Assembly (NCBI GenBank): GCA_031268255.1
Contig: JAIRXO010000080.1
Span: 1-7,616, forward strand
Length of the DNA: 7,616 bases
Origin: Spirochaetaceae bacterium
GTDB lineage: Bacteria; Spirochaetota; Spirochaetia; Treponematales; Breznakiellaceae
Direction: 5' to 3'
In this document: positions 1 to 6,008 of the stretch, one piece after another
Layout of the letters: each line of letters begins with the position of its first letter
How positions within the stretch are numbered: the first letter of the stretch is position 1
Program-made: the position numbers and the translations under genes
The notes under the pieces: model-generated
The model's database searches: none
The model's input: the letters and a program-made list of their open reading frames with translations, nothing else
Told to the model about the DNA's origin: nothing

Positions 1-1135
1 CCGGTTCATTGGCGTCGGGGCTGAGGCTTGCGTAACGCTGGTTTCCCGATGCCCGCGCCGCGTCCAGAAGCACATATTTGGCGGCCCAGTAGTCCAGTGC
101 CGCGGGATCGGTGCTGACGGCGGCCATGTTTTTTTCCACGGCCCGTGAATACGTCGAGGAGGGGCCATGATCAGGGGATATCCATATCATGTCGAGGATA
201 TTGAGTACGGGGATTCTGGTACGGGCCATGAGGGCTCCCATGCCGCCCCTGCCGACGCTTTGATGGGGGCTCATGGAAGTAAGGGAATTAGACGGCACGC
301 CCATGTAGCTTTTCATGGCGCCGGTTACCTGGTATATGCCGTGGTGTTTGAGAACGGGCATATTGATCACCTTGAGGGCCTGGGGGCGGTATTGGCGCGC
401 ACTGTCGTCCCATATCCCCATTTTGAAACTCACCATGGTTCCGTAGCGGGTGGTAAATTTCGGATAACTTATCCTGATATTGGCCCGCGCCGCGTTTTCG
501 CCCAGGACAAACCCGTCCCGCCTGTCCCCCTCGCTGTACTCCCCGACTTCGTTTCTGGTGATGGTGTCCCACAGAAAACCGGACACCCGGTGTCCCCGGG
601 ACGCGAAATAATCCGCCACATCCTGGGCGGACTGGCTTCTGTCTTTGGCGTTGGTATGGTCCCAGTCCAGGCTGCCGCCGCTCCGCGCCGAACCGAACAT
701 GCCCTGGCCATTGTCGGCGATGATTATTTCGCCCGAAAAACCGCCCGGGTCGCCGGTTATATACTGAATCAAGGATTTAAGGAGGTCCGTGTTGGTTCCG
801 CCCCGTTCGGCCCACTGGGAATTGATTTTGATGAGTACCGTATCATCCCGGCTTATAAGGCCGTCATTGCCGCTGTCCTGAAAAAAAGGCCTGCCGGAAC
901 CGCCAAGGGCGTCAAGGAGCAGGGCGAGGCCCCCGTCTGTGCCGTCTGTTCCCTCGCGGACAAGAATCAGGGCGTTACCCGGCGGAACCTGGGTTTCCGA
1001 AACCGCGTCCTGCCCGGAAGCGGGGGCGCTCCCGTAGGGGAACTCCGAGGGAATGGCCGCCTTGACGCCGCCGCCCGTACAGGCGGCCAGGCATCCGGGA
1101 AGAATCAGCAGGCAGTACAGTACGGCGTTTTTCAT
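1..1135 (-). CDS. DUF362-family lipoprotein, C-terminus off the window
   Basis: An open frame of 378 codons runs from an ATG at 1135-1133 off the left edge without a stop, so the C-terminus is missing. Residues 1-19 form a short lipoprotein signal: one Lys, a hydrophobic stretch, then the lipobox LAAC (Cys19), with LPGC (Cys15) as an alternative. Several blocks match the DUF362 family: VLIKIN at about 100-105; MPVLKHHGIYQVTGAMKSYMG at 259-279, resembling the family's 'lpvlK.H....TgalKn..G'; and STDPAALDYWAA at about 341-352. No cysteine-rich ferredoxin domain is seen in the visible part. The family's biochemical role is poorly defined, so no reaction is claimed. The start lies 3 nt after the stop of the HEAT-repeat gene and has no good Shine-Dalgarno of its own, which suggests translational coupling. 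The protein is probably anchored in a membrane facing the periplasm. Confidence 0.85.
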   Translation of the reverse strand, partial: MKNAVLYCLLILPGCLAACTGGGVKAAIPSEFPYGSAPASGQDAVSETQVPPGNALILVREGTDGTDGGLALLLDALGGSGRPFFQDSGNDGLISRDDTVLIKINSQWAERGGTNTDLLKSLIQYITGDPGGFSGEIIIADNGQGMFGSARSGGSLDWDHTNAKDRSQSAQDVADYFASRGHRVSGFLWDTITRNEVGEYSEGDRRDGFVLGENAARANIRISYPKFTTRYGTMVSFKMGIWDDSARQYRPQALKVINMPVLKHHGIYQVTGAMKSYMGVPSNSLTSMSPHQSVGRGGMGALMARTRIPVLNILDMIWISPDHGPSSTYSRAVEKNMAAVSTDPAALDYWAAKYVLLDAARASGNQRYASLSPDANEP

Positions 1136-1138
1136 GGC

Positions 1139-1888
1139 TTAGGAACCGCTGCCCGAGCCGCTCTGGTTCTGCTGTGCGGTATATTTGCGGAGATCGCTTA
1201 AAGCCTGTCTCGCCCTGTCCTGAACAGGCCGTATATAACGGCCCTCGGCGATGCGTATAAGCACATTGATGGCGTCGGAGCCCCTGATGCCGTTATTTCT
1301 TTCGGCCAGGGACTCAAAAGCGTCAATGGCCGACAGGGCAAGAAGATTATCCGCCCGGTCCGTGCTGTCGAATCTGGTTACTATATGGGCAATAGTAGCG
1401 ACCGTTTCGTTGTTGTCGTTTATGCCTATCCTGCCCAGGGACCTGACCGCTTCCTGGAGTACCATGGGTTCCCTGTCGGCCTTGAGCATCCTCAGAAGCG
1501 CGTCCTTGGCTTCGGGAGTACCCATTTCGCCCAGGTATTTGGCCGCTTCCCGGCGTATGTCGGGGAAGTCATTAACCAGCCTGTTGTTTTCCCTGGCCTG
1601 GTTGAGCACGCCCTCAAGACCCATGTATTCCAGGGCGTCGCGGATTTCCCTGCTGGTGTTTCCCCGCTCAATGGCTTCGCCTATATACTGGAGAGCCAGG
1701 AGTTTCATTTCCCTGGAGTCCGCATGGCTCTGTTCCCGTATAACCATGAGTTCCACTGACTGCTGCAGGTACGATTCTTCAACCGACATTTCCCGCTGGT
1801 TCGAATTTTGCTGTTGTGCCGGCACGGTAACGGTAAGTGTGCCCAGTGCTATAAGCGCAGCAGCGAAACGTTTCATGGTGAGTATCAT
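1139..1888 (-). CDS. Exported HEAT-repeat protein
   Basis: 249 residues. An N-terminal signal peptide (Lys-Arg at 6-7, hydrophobic core to about residue 22, likely cut after VPA before QQQ) indicates export. From about residue 50 to 240 the protein is a run of amphipathic helix pairs of HEAT/Armadillo type. The clearest repeats are REAAKYLGEMG followed by KDALLRML, then EAVRSLGRIG, then ALSAIDAFESLAE. Such solenoids are protein-binding scaffolds; no catalytic motif is seen. The C-terminus is a flexible Gln/Ser/Gly tail. The ATG at 1888 was chosen because GGAGG (1897-1893) lies 4 nt upstream; an internal ATG at 1876 (MKRF) also leaves a usable signal peptide but is 16 nt from that site. The gene sits between a lipoprotein gene 76 nt upstream and the DUF362 gene 3 nt downstream, probably in one envelope operon. 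The partner is unknown. Confidence 0.82.
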   Translation of the reverse strand: MILTMKRFAAALIALGTLTVTVPAQQQNSNQREMSVEESYLQQSVELMVIREQSHADSREMKLLALQYIGEAIERGNTSREIRDALEYMGLEGVLNQARENNRLVNDFPDIRREAAKYLGEMGTPEAKDALLRMLKADREPMVLQEAVRSLGRIGINDNNETVATIAHIVTRFDSTDRADNLLALSAIDAFESLAERNNGIRGSDAINVLIRIAEGRYIRPVQDRARQALSDLRKYTAQQNQSGSGSGS

Positions 1889-1918
1889 ATTGCCTCCCTC
1901 GCCTTCCTAATTCGCGTC

Positions 1919-1960
1919 TGTCCACAAAGCCGGTTGCTTTGCGTGTCCACATTATGGACA
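1919..1960. promoter_or_regulatory. Nested dyad symmetries in the lipoprotein/HEAT-protein gap
   Basis: Three elements sit in the 76-nt gap. TGTCCAC occurs twice as a direct repeat (1919-1925 and 1944-1950). TGGACA (1955-1960) is the inverted copy and can pair with either repeat; the nearer one gives a 6-bp hairpin with a 5-nt loop. Between the direct repeats, CAAAGC (1925-1930) and GCTTTG (1936-1941) form a second perfect 6-bp hairpin. No T-tract follows on the minus strand, so a simple intrinsic terminator is unlikely. An operator or an mRNA processing/structure element between two cotranscribed genes is possible. What is seen is the symmetry; the function is inferred. Confidence 0.5.
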
Positions 1961-1964
1961 AACA

Positions 1965-2531
1965 CTAATTCATTATCTTCCAGCTATTGCCGGTTTTTTC
2001 AAGCTCATACAATCTGAGCCTTTGTCCGTTCGGGGTAACGGTATAGGCCTTTACCCTGTTTTGACTGGTAAATTCAATATCATCCACCCGGTCATTGGCA
2101 CGGGAAGGGACTACCACATGGTTAAAATAGTCCTCAGGGGAACCGAGTACGATTCTTTGCTGCCTGAGCCGGGCCGAGGCGGATGTCTGGGCCAGGAAAT
2201 CCGGGGAGCTTATGTCCCGCAAATAGTCATCGCTCAGATACGAAACCCAGGCCCGGTAGTTTCTGGCCCGTATGATGCCGTTAAGGTCCTGGATGAGCTT
2301 CTGAACATCGGTTTTTGTCGAATCGAATATTTCCCGGCTTATGGTCGCGGGGTCAAAAACCTCCTCAGGCAAAGGCGCTTCGGGAGGCGCGGCGGGAAGC
2401 GCCGGAGGAGAAACCGGGGCGCTCTCCTGTGGAGGGGGAGATGCCTGGGGAGAAGGTTCTCCGGCACAGGACAGCAGGGTCAAAAAACAGGAAATCAGGG
2501 ACACCAATATTGATGAAGCACTATTCTTCAT
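1965..2531 (-). CDS. Proline-rich putative lipoprotein, possibly NTF2-like
   Basis: 188 residues. The N-terminus has Lys2, a hydrophobic core and the lipobox LLSC with Cys22, so lipidation and membrane anchoring are expected. Residues about 26-56 are a Pro/Ala/Glu linker, a typical spacer lifting a domain off the membrane. Residues about 60-188 form a small folded domain: a long helix ending in RNYRAWVSYLSDDYLRD, then strands such as DDIEFTSQNRVKAYTV and a final LYELEKTGNSWKIMN. This helix-then-sheet order and the closing W-K-I resemble NTF2/SnoaL-like domains, but I cannot confirm the family and claim no ligand. The start at 2531 is the only Met in the N-terminal region and has no Shine-Dalgarno; a strong promoter lies so close that the mRNA would be nearly leaderless. 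The gene probably heads the leftward operon. Confidence 0.82.
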   Translation of the reverse strand: MKNSASSILVSLISCFLTLLSCAGEPSPQASPPPQESAPVSPPALPAAPPEAPLPEEVFDPATISREIFDSTKTDVQKLIQDLNGIIRARNYRAWVSYLSDDYLRDISSPDFLAQTSASARLRQQRIVLGSPEDYFNHVVVPSRANDRVDDIEFTSQNRVKAYTVTPNGQRLRLYELEKTGNSWKIMN

Positions 2532-2540
2532 AATGTTTAT

Positions 2541-2569
2541 ATAATATACAAGGTTTGGAATTCAGTCAA
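2541..2569 (-). promoter_or_regulatory. Sigma-70-type promoter for the lipoprotein gene
   Basis: Read on the minus strand, a -35 hexamer TTGACT (2569-2564) is followed after exactly 17 bp by a -10 hexamer TATTAT (2546-2541); each matches the consensus at 5 of 6 positions. The expected transcription start is an A at about 2534, only 3 nt before the ATG at 2531. The promoter is therefore predicted to make an essentially leaderless transcript, which fits the lack of a Shine-Dalgarno. Confidence 0.65.
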
Positions 2570-2663
2570 ATACCCTGTATCAGTATAGGCTATATTATCG
2601 GAAAAAAAGTGAACTTTCGGATGTTTTTGTACTTAAATCTTGACCGGAGGCCCTTTGGCGGTT

Positions 2664-2678
2664 ATGCTTTGTCCATGA
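2664..2678 (+). other. Possible 4-codon leader ORF overlapping the coaD start
   Basis: An ATG at 2664 opens a minimal frame, M-L-C-P-stop, whose TGA (2676-2678) overlaps the coaD ATG as ATGA. Purine-rich GGAGG (2646-2650) and GGCGG (2657-2661) lie upstream of the mini-ORF, while coaD itself has no well-spaced Shine-Dalgarno. This would suit translational coupling, but neither spacing is ideal and the arrangement could be chance. Confidence 0.25.
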
Positions 2679-3157
2679 ATTGGGCCGCTTTCCCCGGGTC
2701 TTTTGATCCCCCGACCTACGGTCATCTTGATATAATCAGGCGGGCCAGTTCTCTTTTTGAGAAAGTGTTTGTGGTTGTGGCGGTAAACAGCGAAAAGAAA
2801 TACCTTTTCAACACGGAAGAACGCATATCCATGGTACAGGAACTGGTAAAACCCTGGAACAATGTCGAGGCGCTGTTCTGTGATACCCTGGTTGTGGAAT
2901 TTGTCAAAAAGCGGAATATTCCGGTATTGATACGGGGCGTGAGGAGCGTCATTGACTTTGCCTACGAATATGAACTTTCCATGATGAACCGCGGCCTTGA
3001 CCCCCAGGTGGAGACCGTCTTTATGGCCGCCGACCCCGCCTATTTTGTGCTCAGGTCATCATCCATCAAGGAACTGGCATCTTTTGGCGGAGACCTGTCG
3101 GCCATGGTTCCCCCCCTGGTTGCCGAAAAGCTGAAAATCAAGTATACTAAAGTGTAA
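2675..3157 (+). CDS. coaD: Phosphopantetheine adenylyltransferase
   Basis: 160 residues, the usual length for bacterial PPAT, which transfers AMP from ATP to 4'-phosphopantetheine to give dephospho-CoA, the penultimate step of CoA synthesis in the cytoplasm. The nucleotidyltransferase signature PGSFDPPTYGH spans residues 7-17, with the T-x-G-H motif at 14-17. Lys42 and R87-G-V-R90 sit where E. coli has its substrate-binding Lys42 and Arg88/Arg91. The C-terminal RSSSIKELA (127-135) matches the family's ISSTxVR/SSS-KE block. The frame is open back to 2555, but homology begins at the ATG at 2675. A GGAGG at 2646-2650 is too far (24 nt) to serve this start directly; it precedes a tiny ORF whose stop overlaps the coaD ATG. 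An in-frame TTG at 2669 is an alternative start. Confidence 0.95.
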   Translation: MNWAAFPGSFDPPTYGHLDIIRRASSLFEKVFVVVAVNSEKKYLFNTEERISMVQELVKPWNNVEALFCDTLVVEFVKKRNIPVLIRGVRSVIDFAYEYELSMMNRGLDPQVETVFMAADPAYFVLRSSSIKELASFGGDLSAMVPPLVAEKLKIKYTKV

Positions 3158-3165
3158 GTGACGGC

Positions 3166-3210
3166 GGCTTTTCAAATTTTATGATGAAAAGGCCCCGTAG
3201 ACCCCTTTTC
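3166..3210 (+). other. Two mutually exclusive short hairpins between coaD and rpmF
   Basis: GGCTTTTC (3166-3173) can pair with GAAAAGGCC (3186-3194) with one bulged base, and the same GAAAAGG (3186-3192) can instead pair with CCTTTTC (3204-3210). The arms are shared, so only one hairpin can form. No clean U-tract follows the second stem. This could be a weak coaD terminator or merely AT-rich self-complementarity just upstream of the rpmF promoter. Confidence 0.3.
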
Positions 3211-3214
3211 TATC

Positions 3215-3243
3215 TTGACACTTTACGGTGTTTTTGTTATTTT
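3215..3243 (+). promoter_or_regulatory. Promoter of rpmF-acpP-rnc
   Basis: A perfect -35 TTGACA (3215-3220) is followed after 17 bp by TATTTT (3238-3243), 4 of 6 to the -10 consensus. The predicted start near 3250 gives a leader of about 32 nt that contains the rpmF ribosome binding site. Confidence 0.65.
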
Positions 3244-3281
3244 AACTATGGAATAGGGAAACATAAAGCGAGGATAAGAGT

Positions 3282-3470
3282 ATGGCCGTACCTAGATCGA
3301 AAACGTCAAAGGCGAGAACACGCCGGAGACAGACCCTCAACATGAAACTACGTTCCCCAACCCTGGTAGAATGTTCAAGCTGCGGCAACAAGGTGCTGCT
3401 GCACCGGGTATGCCCCAAATGCGGTTTTTACCGGGGTAAACAGGTCATTGTTCCAGAAGCAAAGACCTGA
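3282..3470 (+). CDS. rpmF: 50S ribosomal protein L32
   Basis: 62 residues, normal for L32, a small protein of the large ribosomal subunit. The start MAVPRSKTSKARTRRR is the conserved basic N-terminus of the family. A four-cysteine zinc ribbon is intact: C31-x2-C34 and C44-x2-C47, in VECSSCG and CPKCG. This is the zinc-binding (C+) form of L32. GAGG at 3270-3273 lies 8 nt before the ATG. It is the first gene of a rightward operon with acpP 26 nt downstream. The upstream DUF177 (yceD) gene that often precedes rpmF is absent; coaD and a dedicated promoter are there instead. Confidence 0.97.
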   Translation: MAVPRSKTSKARTRRRQTLNMKLRSPTLVECSSCGNKVLLHRVCPKCGFYRGKQVIVPEAKT

Positions 3471-3496
3471 GATTATTCCAAAGGAGATAAGGACCC

Positions 3497-3733
3497 ATGG
3501 ACGATTTGTTTGAGAAAATAAAAAAATTAATCGCCGATAAGCTGGAAATTGACGAAGGAAAAATCACCCTTGACGCTTCCTTTCGCCAGGACCTGGGCGC
3601 TGACAGCCTCGATACCTATGAACTGGTCTATGCCATCGAGGAAGAAATGGGAATTTCCATCCCCGATGAAAAAGCCAATGAATTCGAGACCGTCAGGGAC
3701 GCCTACGAATACATAAAATCCCAGCAGAAGTAG
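3497..3733 (+). CDS. acpP: Acyl carrier protein
   Basis: 78 residues, acidic, the standard length of type II fatty-acid-synthesis ACP. The phosphopantetheine attachment motif GADSLD places the modified Ser at residue 37, followed by the conserved helix LDTYELVYAIEEEMGISIPDE. It carries growing acyl chains as thioesters in the cytoplasm after a holo-ACP synthase (not in this window) transfers the arm from CoA. AAGGAG at 3481-3486 lies 10 nt before the ATG, a good ribosome binding site. It is cotranscribed between rpmF and rnc; the rnc start follows its stop by 3 nt. Confidence 0.97.
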   Translation: MDDLFEKIKKLIADKLEIDEGKITLDASFRQDLGADSLDTYELVYAIEEEMGISIPDEKANEFETVRDAYEYIKSQQK

Positions 3734-3736
3734 GCT

Positions 3737-4501
3737 ATGGCGGAGCGCCTTACCCGGGCGGTTCCGGCGCCGCCGGAACTGAGCTCCGGGCGAAAAAAAG
3801 AACTGGCGGCTTTTCAAAAGACCGCGGGCATAAGGTTCAAGAGCCAGAAGCTTTTGAACCTTTCTTTCATGCACCGTTCCGTATCAAATGAATCAAATAA
3901 TAAAATCAACAACGAGCGGCTTGAGTTCCTGGGCGACGCCATACTCGGCGCGGTAACCGTTACGCTGCTCTACACTCTTTTTCCTGACCGCAGCGAAGGG
4001 GACCTGGCAAAAATAAAATCAGTGGTAGTGTCCGAGGAGATACTTTCGGGTATTTCCCTTGAACTGGGCATAGACCGGCTGCTCATACTGGGCAAGGGTG
4101 AGGACCATTCGGGAGGCAGGACAAAAAAGGCCATACTGGCCGATGCCCTGGAAGCCCTCATCGGCGCCTATTACCTTGACTCAGGCTACAAGGCCGTTGC
4201 CGTTTTTATCCGCCGTTTTATCCAGGGCGAAATAGACCGGGCCTCCGACAGCCACTACACCAGGGATTTTAAGACCCTGCTCCAGGAATACAGCCAGAGA
4301 CTGTACCGCTCCTATCCGGGCTACCGGCTTTCGCGGAAAACCGGCCCTGAACACGAAAAGATGTTCTGGGTTGAAGTAAGCGTCAACGGAAAAATCTACG
4401 GCCCCGGGGCGGGCAAGAACAAAAAAAGCGCCGAACAGGAAGCGGCCAAGCTGGCCTACGAGGCCCTTGCCCTGCGGAAAGAAGAACCGTCCGGGCAGTA
4501 G
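3737..4501 (+). CDS. rnc: Ribonuclease III
   Basis: 254 residues. The signature NERLEFLGDAIL (59-70) supplies the metal-binding acidic residues E60, E63 and D67, corresponding to E38, E41 and D45 of the E. coli enzyme. E87 in RSEGDLA and D136/E139 in ADALEALIGA complete the catalytic set (E65, D114 and E117 in E. coli). A C-terminal double-stranded-RNA-binding domain starts at about 177 (DFKTLLQEYSQ) and ends with KKSAEQEAAKLAYEAL. It therefore has the full two-domain architecture for cutting rRNA precursors and other duplex RNA. The N-terminus is about 20 residues longer than in E. coli. The start is 3 nt past the acpP stop with no clear Shine-Dalgarno, so translational coupling is likely. 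The gene ends the operon and converges on cca; no terminator is visible in the 51-nt gap. Confidence 0.96.
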   Translation: MAERLTRAVPAPPELSSGRKKELAAFQKTAGIRFKSQKLLNLSFMHRSVSNESNNKINNERLEFLGDAILGAVTVTLLYTLFPDRSEGDLAKIKSVVVSEEILSGISLELGIDRLLILGKGEDHSGGRTKKAILADALEALIGAYYLDSGYKAVAVFIRRFIQGEIDRASDSHYTRDFKTLLQEYSQRLYRSYPGYRLSRKTGPEHEKMFWVEVSVNGKIYGPGAGKNKKSAEQEAAKLAYEALALRKEEPSGQ

Positions 4502-4552
4502 GCCGCGCCATCGCCCGCGCATCCCGGACCCCGCGCTCAGGTCAGACCGCAC

Positions 4553-5926
4553 TCAGGTTCCCTTTCCCACTATGTTTCCCGCGATTTCGAGGAGCTTTTC
4601 TTTTTTGTTGAGTTCCGGGTCGGCAAGGACCGCCTCAAAAAGTTCGTTCAGTATGCGGCCCATGTCCCTGCCTGGCTTGACGCCCAGCGCCATGAGGTCC
4701 CCGCCCTTAACCGCCAGGTCCCTGAGGGACAGGGCCTCGTTCCGCTCCAGTATGGCGTTGACCCTGTCCGCGAGGGGGACGAGCATTTCCGGCGGGGGGA
4801 CTTTGCCCGTGGTTCCGTAGGCGTCGGCCCGGCGGAGGGCGTACAGGGCGGGGAGGTTTTCCTTTCCGGCCCTGATGATAAAGCGCCGTACCGCCGCGTC
4901 GGTCCAGTCCTCCTCATAATGGAACATGTGCTGCCTGATAAGATGGATTGTTCTTTCGATAATATCATTGGAATACTTAAAGCGTTTTAATATACCCAGG
5001 GCAAGGGCCGCCGAATGTTCCTCATGGCGGTAAAAAGTATAAACGCCGGAACTGTCCAAGACACGGACCTCTGGTTTCCCTATATCGTGGAGCAGCGCGG
5101 CGAGGCAGAGTACGAGCCGTGAGTCCGTTTCAGGAAAGGAAGAATCCCGGGCCGCGAAATCGCAGCTTAAAAAGGCGTGATCAAGCACGTCAAACCGGTG
5201 AAACCCCTTTTGCCCGACGCCCCGGCAGCGCCGCAGTTCGGGGAGCAGCGTTTCGAGGAGGCCGGTTTGCTCCATGAGACGGAGGCCCCGGGAAGGAAGG
5301 GCGGAAACCAGTATTTTGTCCAGTTCTTCCCTGATCCGCTCAATGGATACCTGGGCGGTAGCGGGAAGGGCGGGGGCAATGGCGGCAAATGTTTCATCCT
5401 CAAGGGTAAAGCCAAGCTGGGAGGCGAAGCGCAGGGCCCGCAGGGGCCTGAGCCCGTCCTCGTTAAAACGCTCCTCAGCCCTGCCGACACAGCGTATGAG
5501 CTTCTTCTGTATATCCGCCTGCCCGCCGAAGGGATCGGTCATGCTTCCGCCGGGAAGGCGTATAGCCGCCGCGTTCATGGTAAAATCCCGGCGGGAAAGA
5601 TCCTCCTCAATGGTCGCCGCGTAACGCACCGAGTCAGGCCGCCTCCCGTCAGTGTAGACCGATTCGGTTCTGAACGTGGTAGTCTCTATGGAACGGCCCC
5701 GGTACCGTATGGTAACCGTCCCGTGCTTGATGCCCGTGGGAATGACCTTGCGGAACATGGCGATGACTTCTTCCGGCCTCGCGTCGCTCGCGAGGTCCCA
5801 GTCATTGGGATTCTTGCCCAGGAGCAGGTCCCTGACCGCCCCGCCTACAAGATAAACCTGTTTCCCCCGGGAAGCGAAAACTTCCGCCACTTCTTTTAAT
5901 ATGGGGTGAATGAACAATCTGCGCAT
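4553..5926 (-). CDS. cca: CCA tRNA nucleotidyltransferase with HD domain
   Basis: 457 residues. The N-terminal class II nucleotidyltransferase head shows LVGGAVRDLLLG (26-37) and the metal-binding DWD (D42, D44), then EEDLSRRDFTMNA (107-119) and RPLRALRFA (160-168) of the poly(A) polymerase/CCA-adding superfamily. ERIREELDKIL (196-206) follows. An HD domain lies after about 240, with LAALLHDIGK placing the His-Asp pair at 280-281. It adds or repairs the CCA end of tRNAs; the two tRNA genes in this window lack an encoded CCA. A poly(A) polymerase cannot be excluded from motifs alone, but the head plus HD layout favours CCA addition. The ATG at 5926 has GGTGG directly abutting it, so no usable Shine-Dalgarno spacing, and the -10-like boxes upstream predict a 2-7 nt leader. 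The gene converges on rnc and diverges from thiN. Confidence 0.92.
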   Translation of the reverse strand: MRRLFIHPILKEVAEVFASRGKQVYLVGGAVRDLLLGKNPNDWDLASDARPEEVIAMFRKVIPTGIKHGTVTIRYRGRSIETTTFRTESVYTDGRRPDSVRYAATIEEDLSRRDFTMNAAAIRLPGGSMTDPFGGQADIQKKLIRCVGRAEERFNEDGLRPLRALRFASQLGFTLEDETFAAIAPALPATAQVSIERIREELDKILVSALPSRGLRLMEQTGLLETLLPELRRCRGVGQKGFHRFDVLDHAFLSCDFAARDSSFPETDSRLVLCLAALLHDIGKPEVRVLDSSGVYTFYRHEEHSAALALGILKRFKYSNDIIERTIHLIRQHMFHYEEDWTDAAVRRFIIRAGKENLPALYALRRADAYGTTGKVPPPEMLVPLADRVNAILERNEALSLRDLAVKGGDLMALGVKPGRDMGRILNELFEAVLADPELNKKEKLLEIAGNIVGKGT

Positions 5927-5934
5927 CCACCGGC

Positions 5935-5945
5935 ACTATACTATA
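5935..5945 (-). promoter_or_regulatory. Overlapping -10-like boxes just upstream of cca
   Basis: On the minus strand two overlapping TATAGT hexamers (5945-5940 and 5940-5935) each match TATAAT at 5 of 6 positions. The best -35 partner at 17 bp from the nearer box is only TTTCAA (3 of 6). Initiation from either box would start 2-7 nt before the cca ATG. Plausible, but not strong on the -35 side. Confidence 0.4.
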
Positions 5946-5975
5946 TTATCAGCCCCTTTGAAAATGGAGTATACT
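5946..5975 (+). promoter_or_regulatory. Candidate promoter for thiN
   Basis: TTATCA (5946-5951, 4 of 6) and TATACT (5970-5975, 5 of 6) are separated by 18 bp. The expected start near 5982 gives a leader of about 27 nt containing GGAGG before thiN. It is divergent with the cca -10 boxes in the same 82-bp gap. Confidence 0.45.
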
Positions 5976-6008
5976 GAAACCCTGCCTGGGGCAGTTTTGG
6001 AGGAAGAA

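Noticed and set aside
167..1201. A 344-codon plus-strand frame
   Set aside because: It is antisense to the DUF362 gene, whose minus-strand translation has a lipoprotein signal and family motifs; the plus frame has none.
1251..1910. A 219-codon plus-strand frame antisense to the HEAT-repeat gene
   Set aside because: Ser/Arg-rich translation with no motif; the minus strand has a signal peptide, helical repeats and a ribosome binding site.
2555..2674. A 40-residue N-terminal extension of coaD
   Set aside because: PPAT proteins are about 160 residues and homology begins at the Met at 2675; the extension overlaps the divergent promoter.
4502..4552. A terminator in the rnc/cca convergent gap
   Set aside because: The gap is GC-rich with a small CTCAGGT direct repeat but no hairpin followed by a T-tract on either strand.
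5910..6008. A 33-residue N-terminal extension of thiN
   Set aside because: It would overlap cca, has no ribosome binding site, and a good GGAGG precedes the ATG at 6009.
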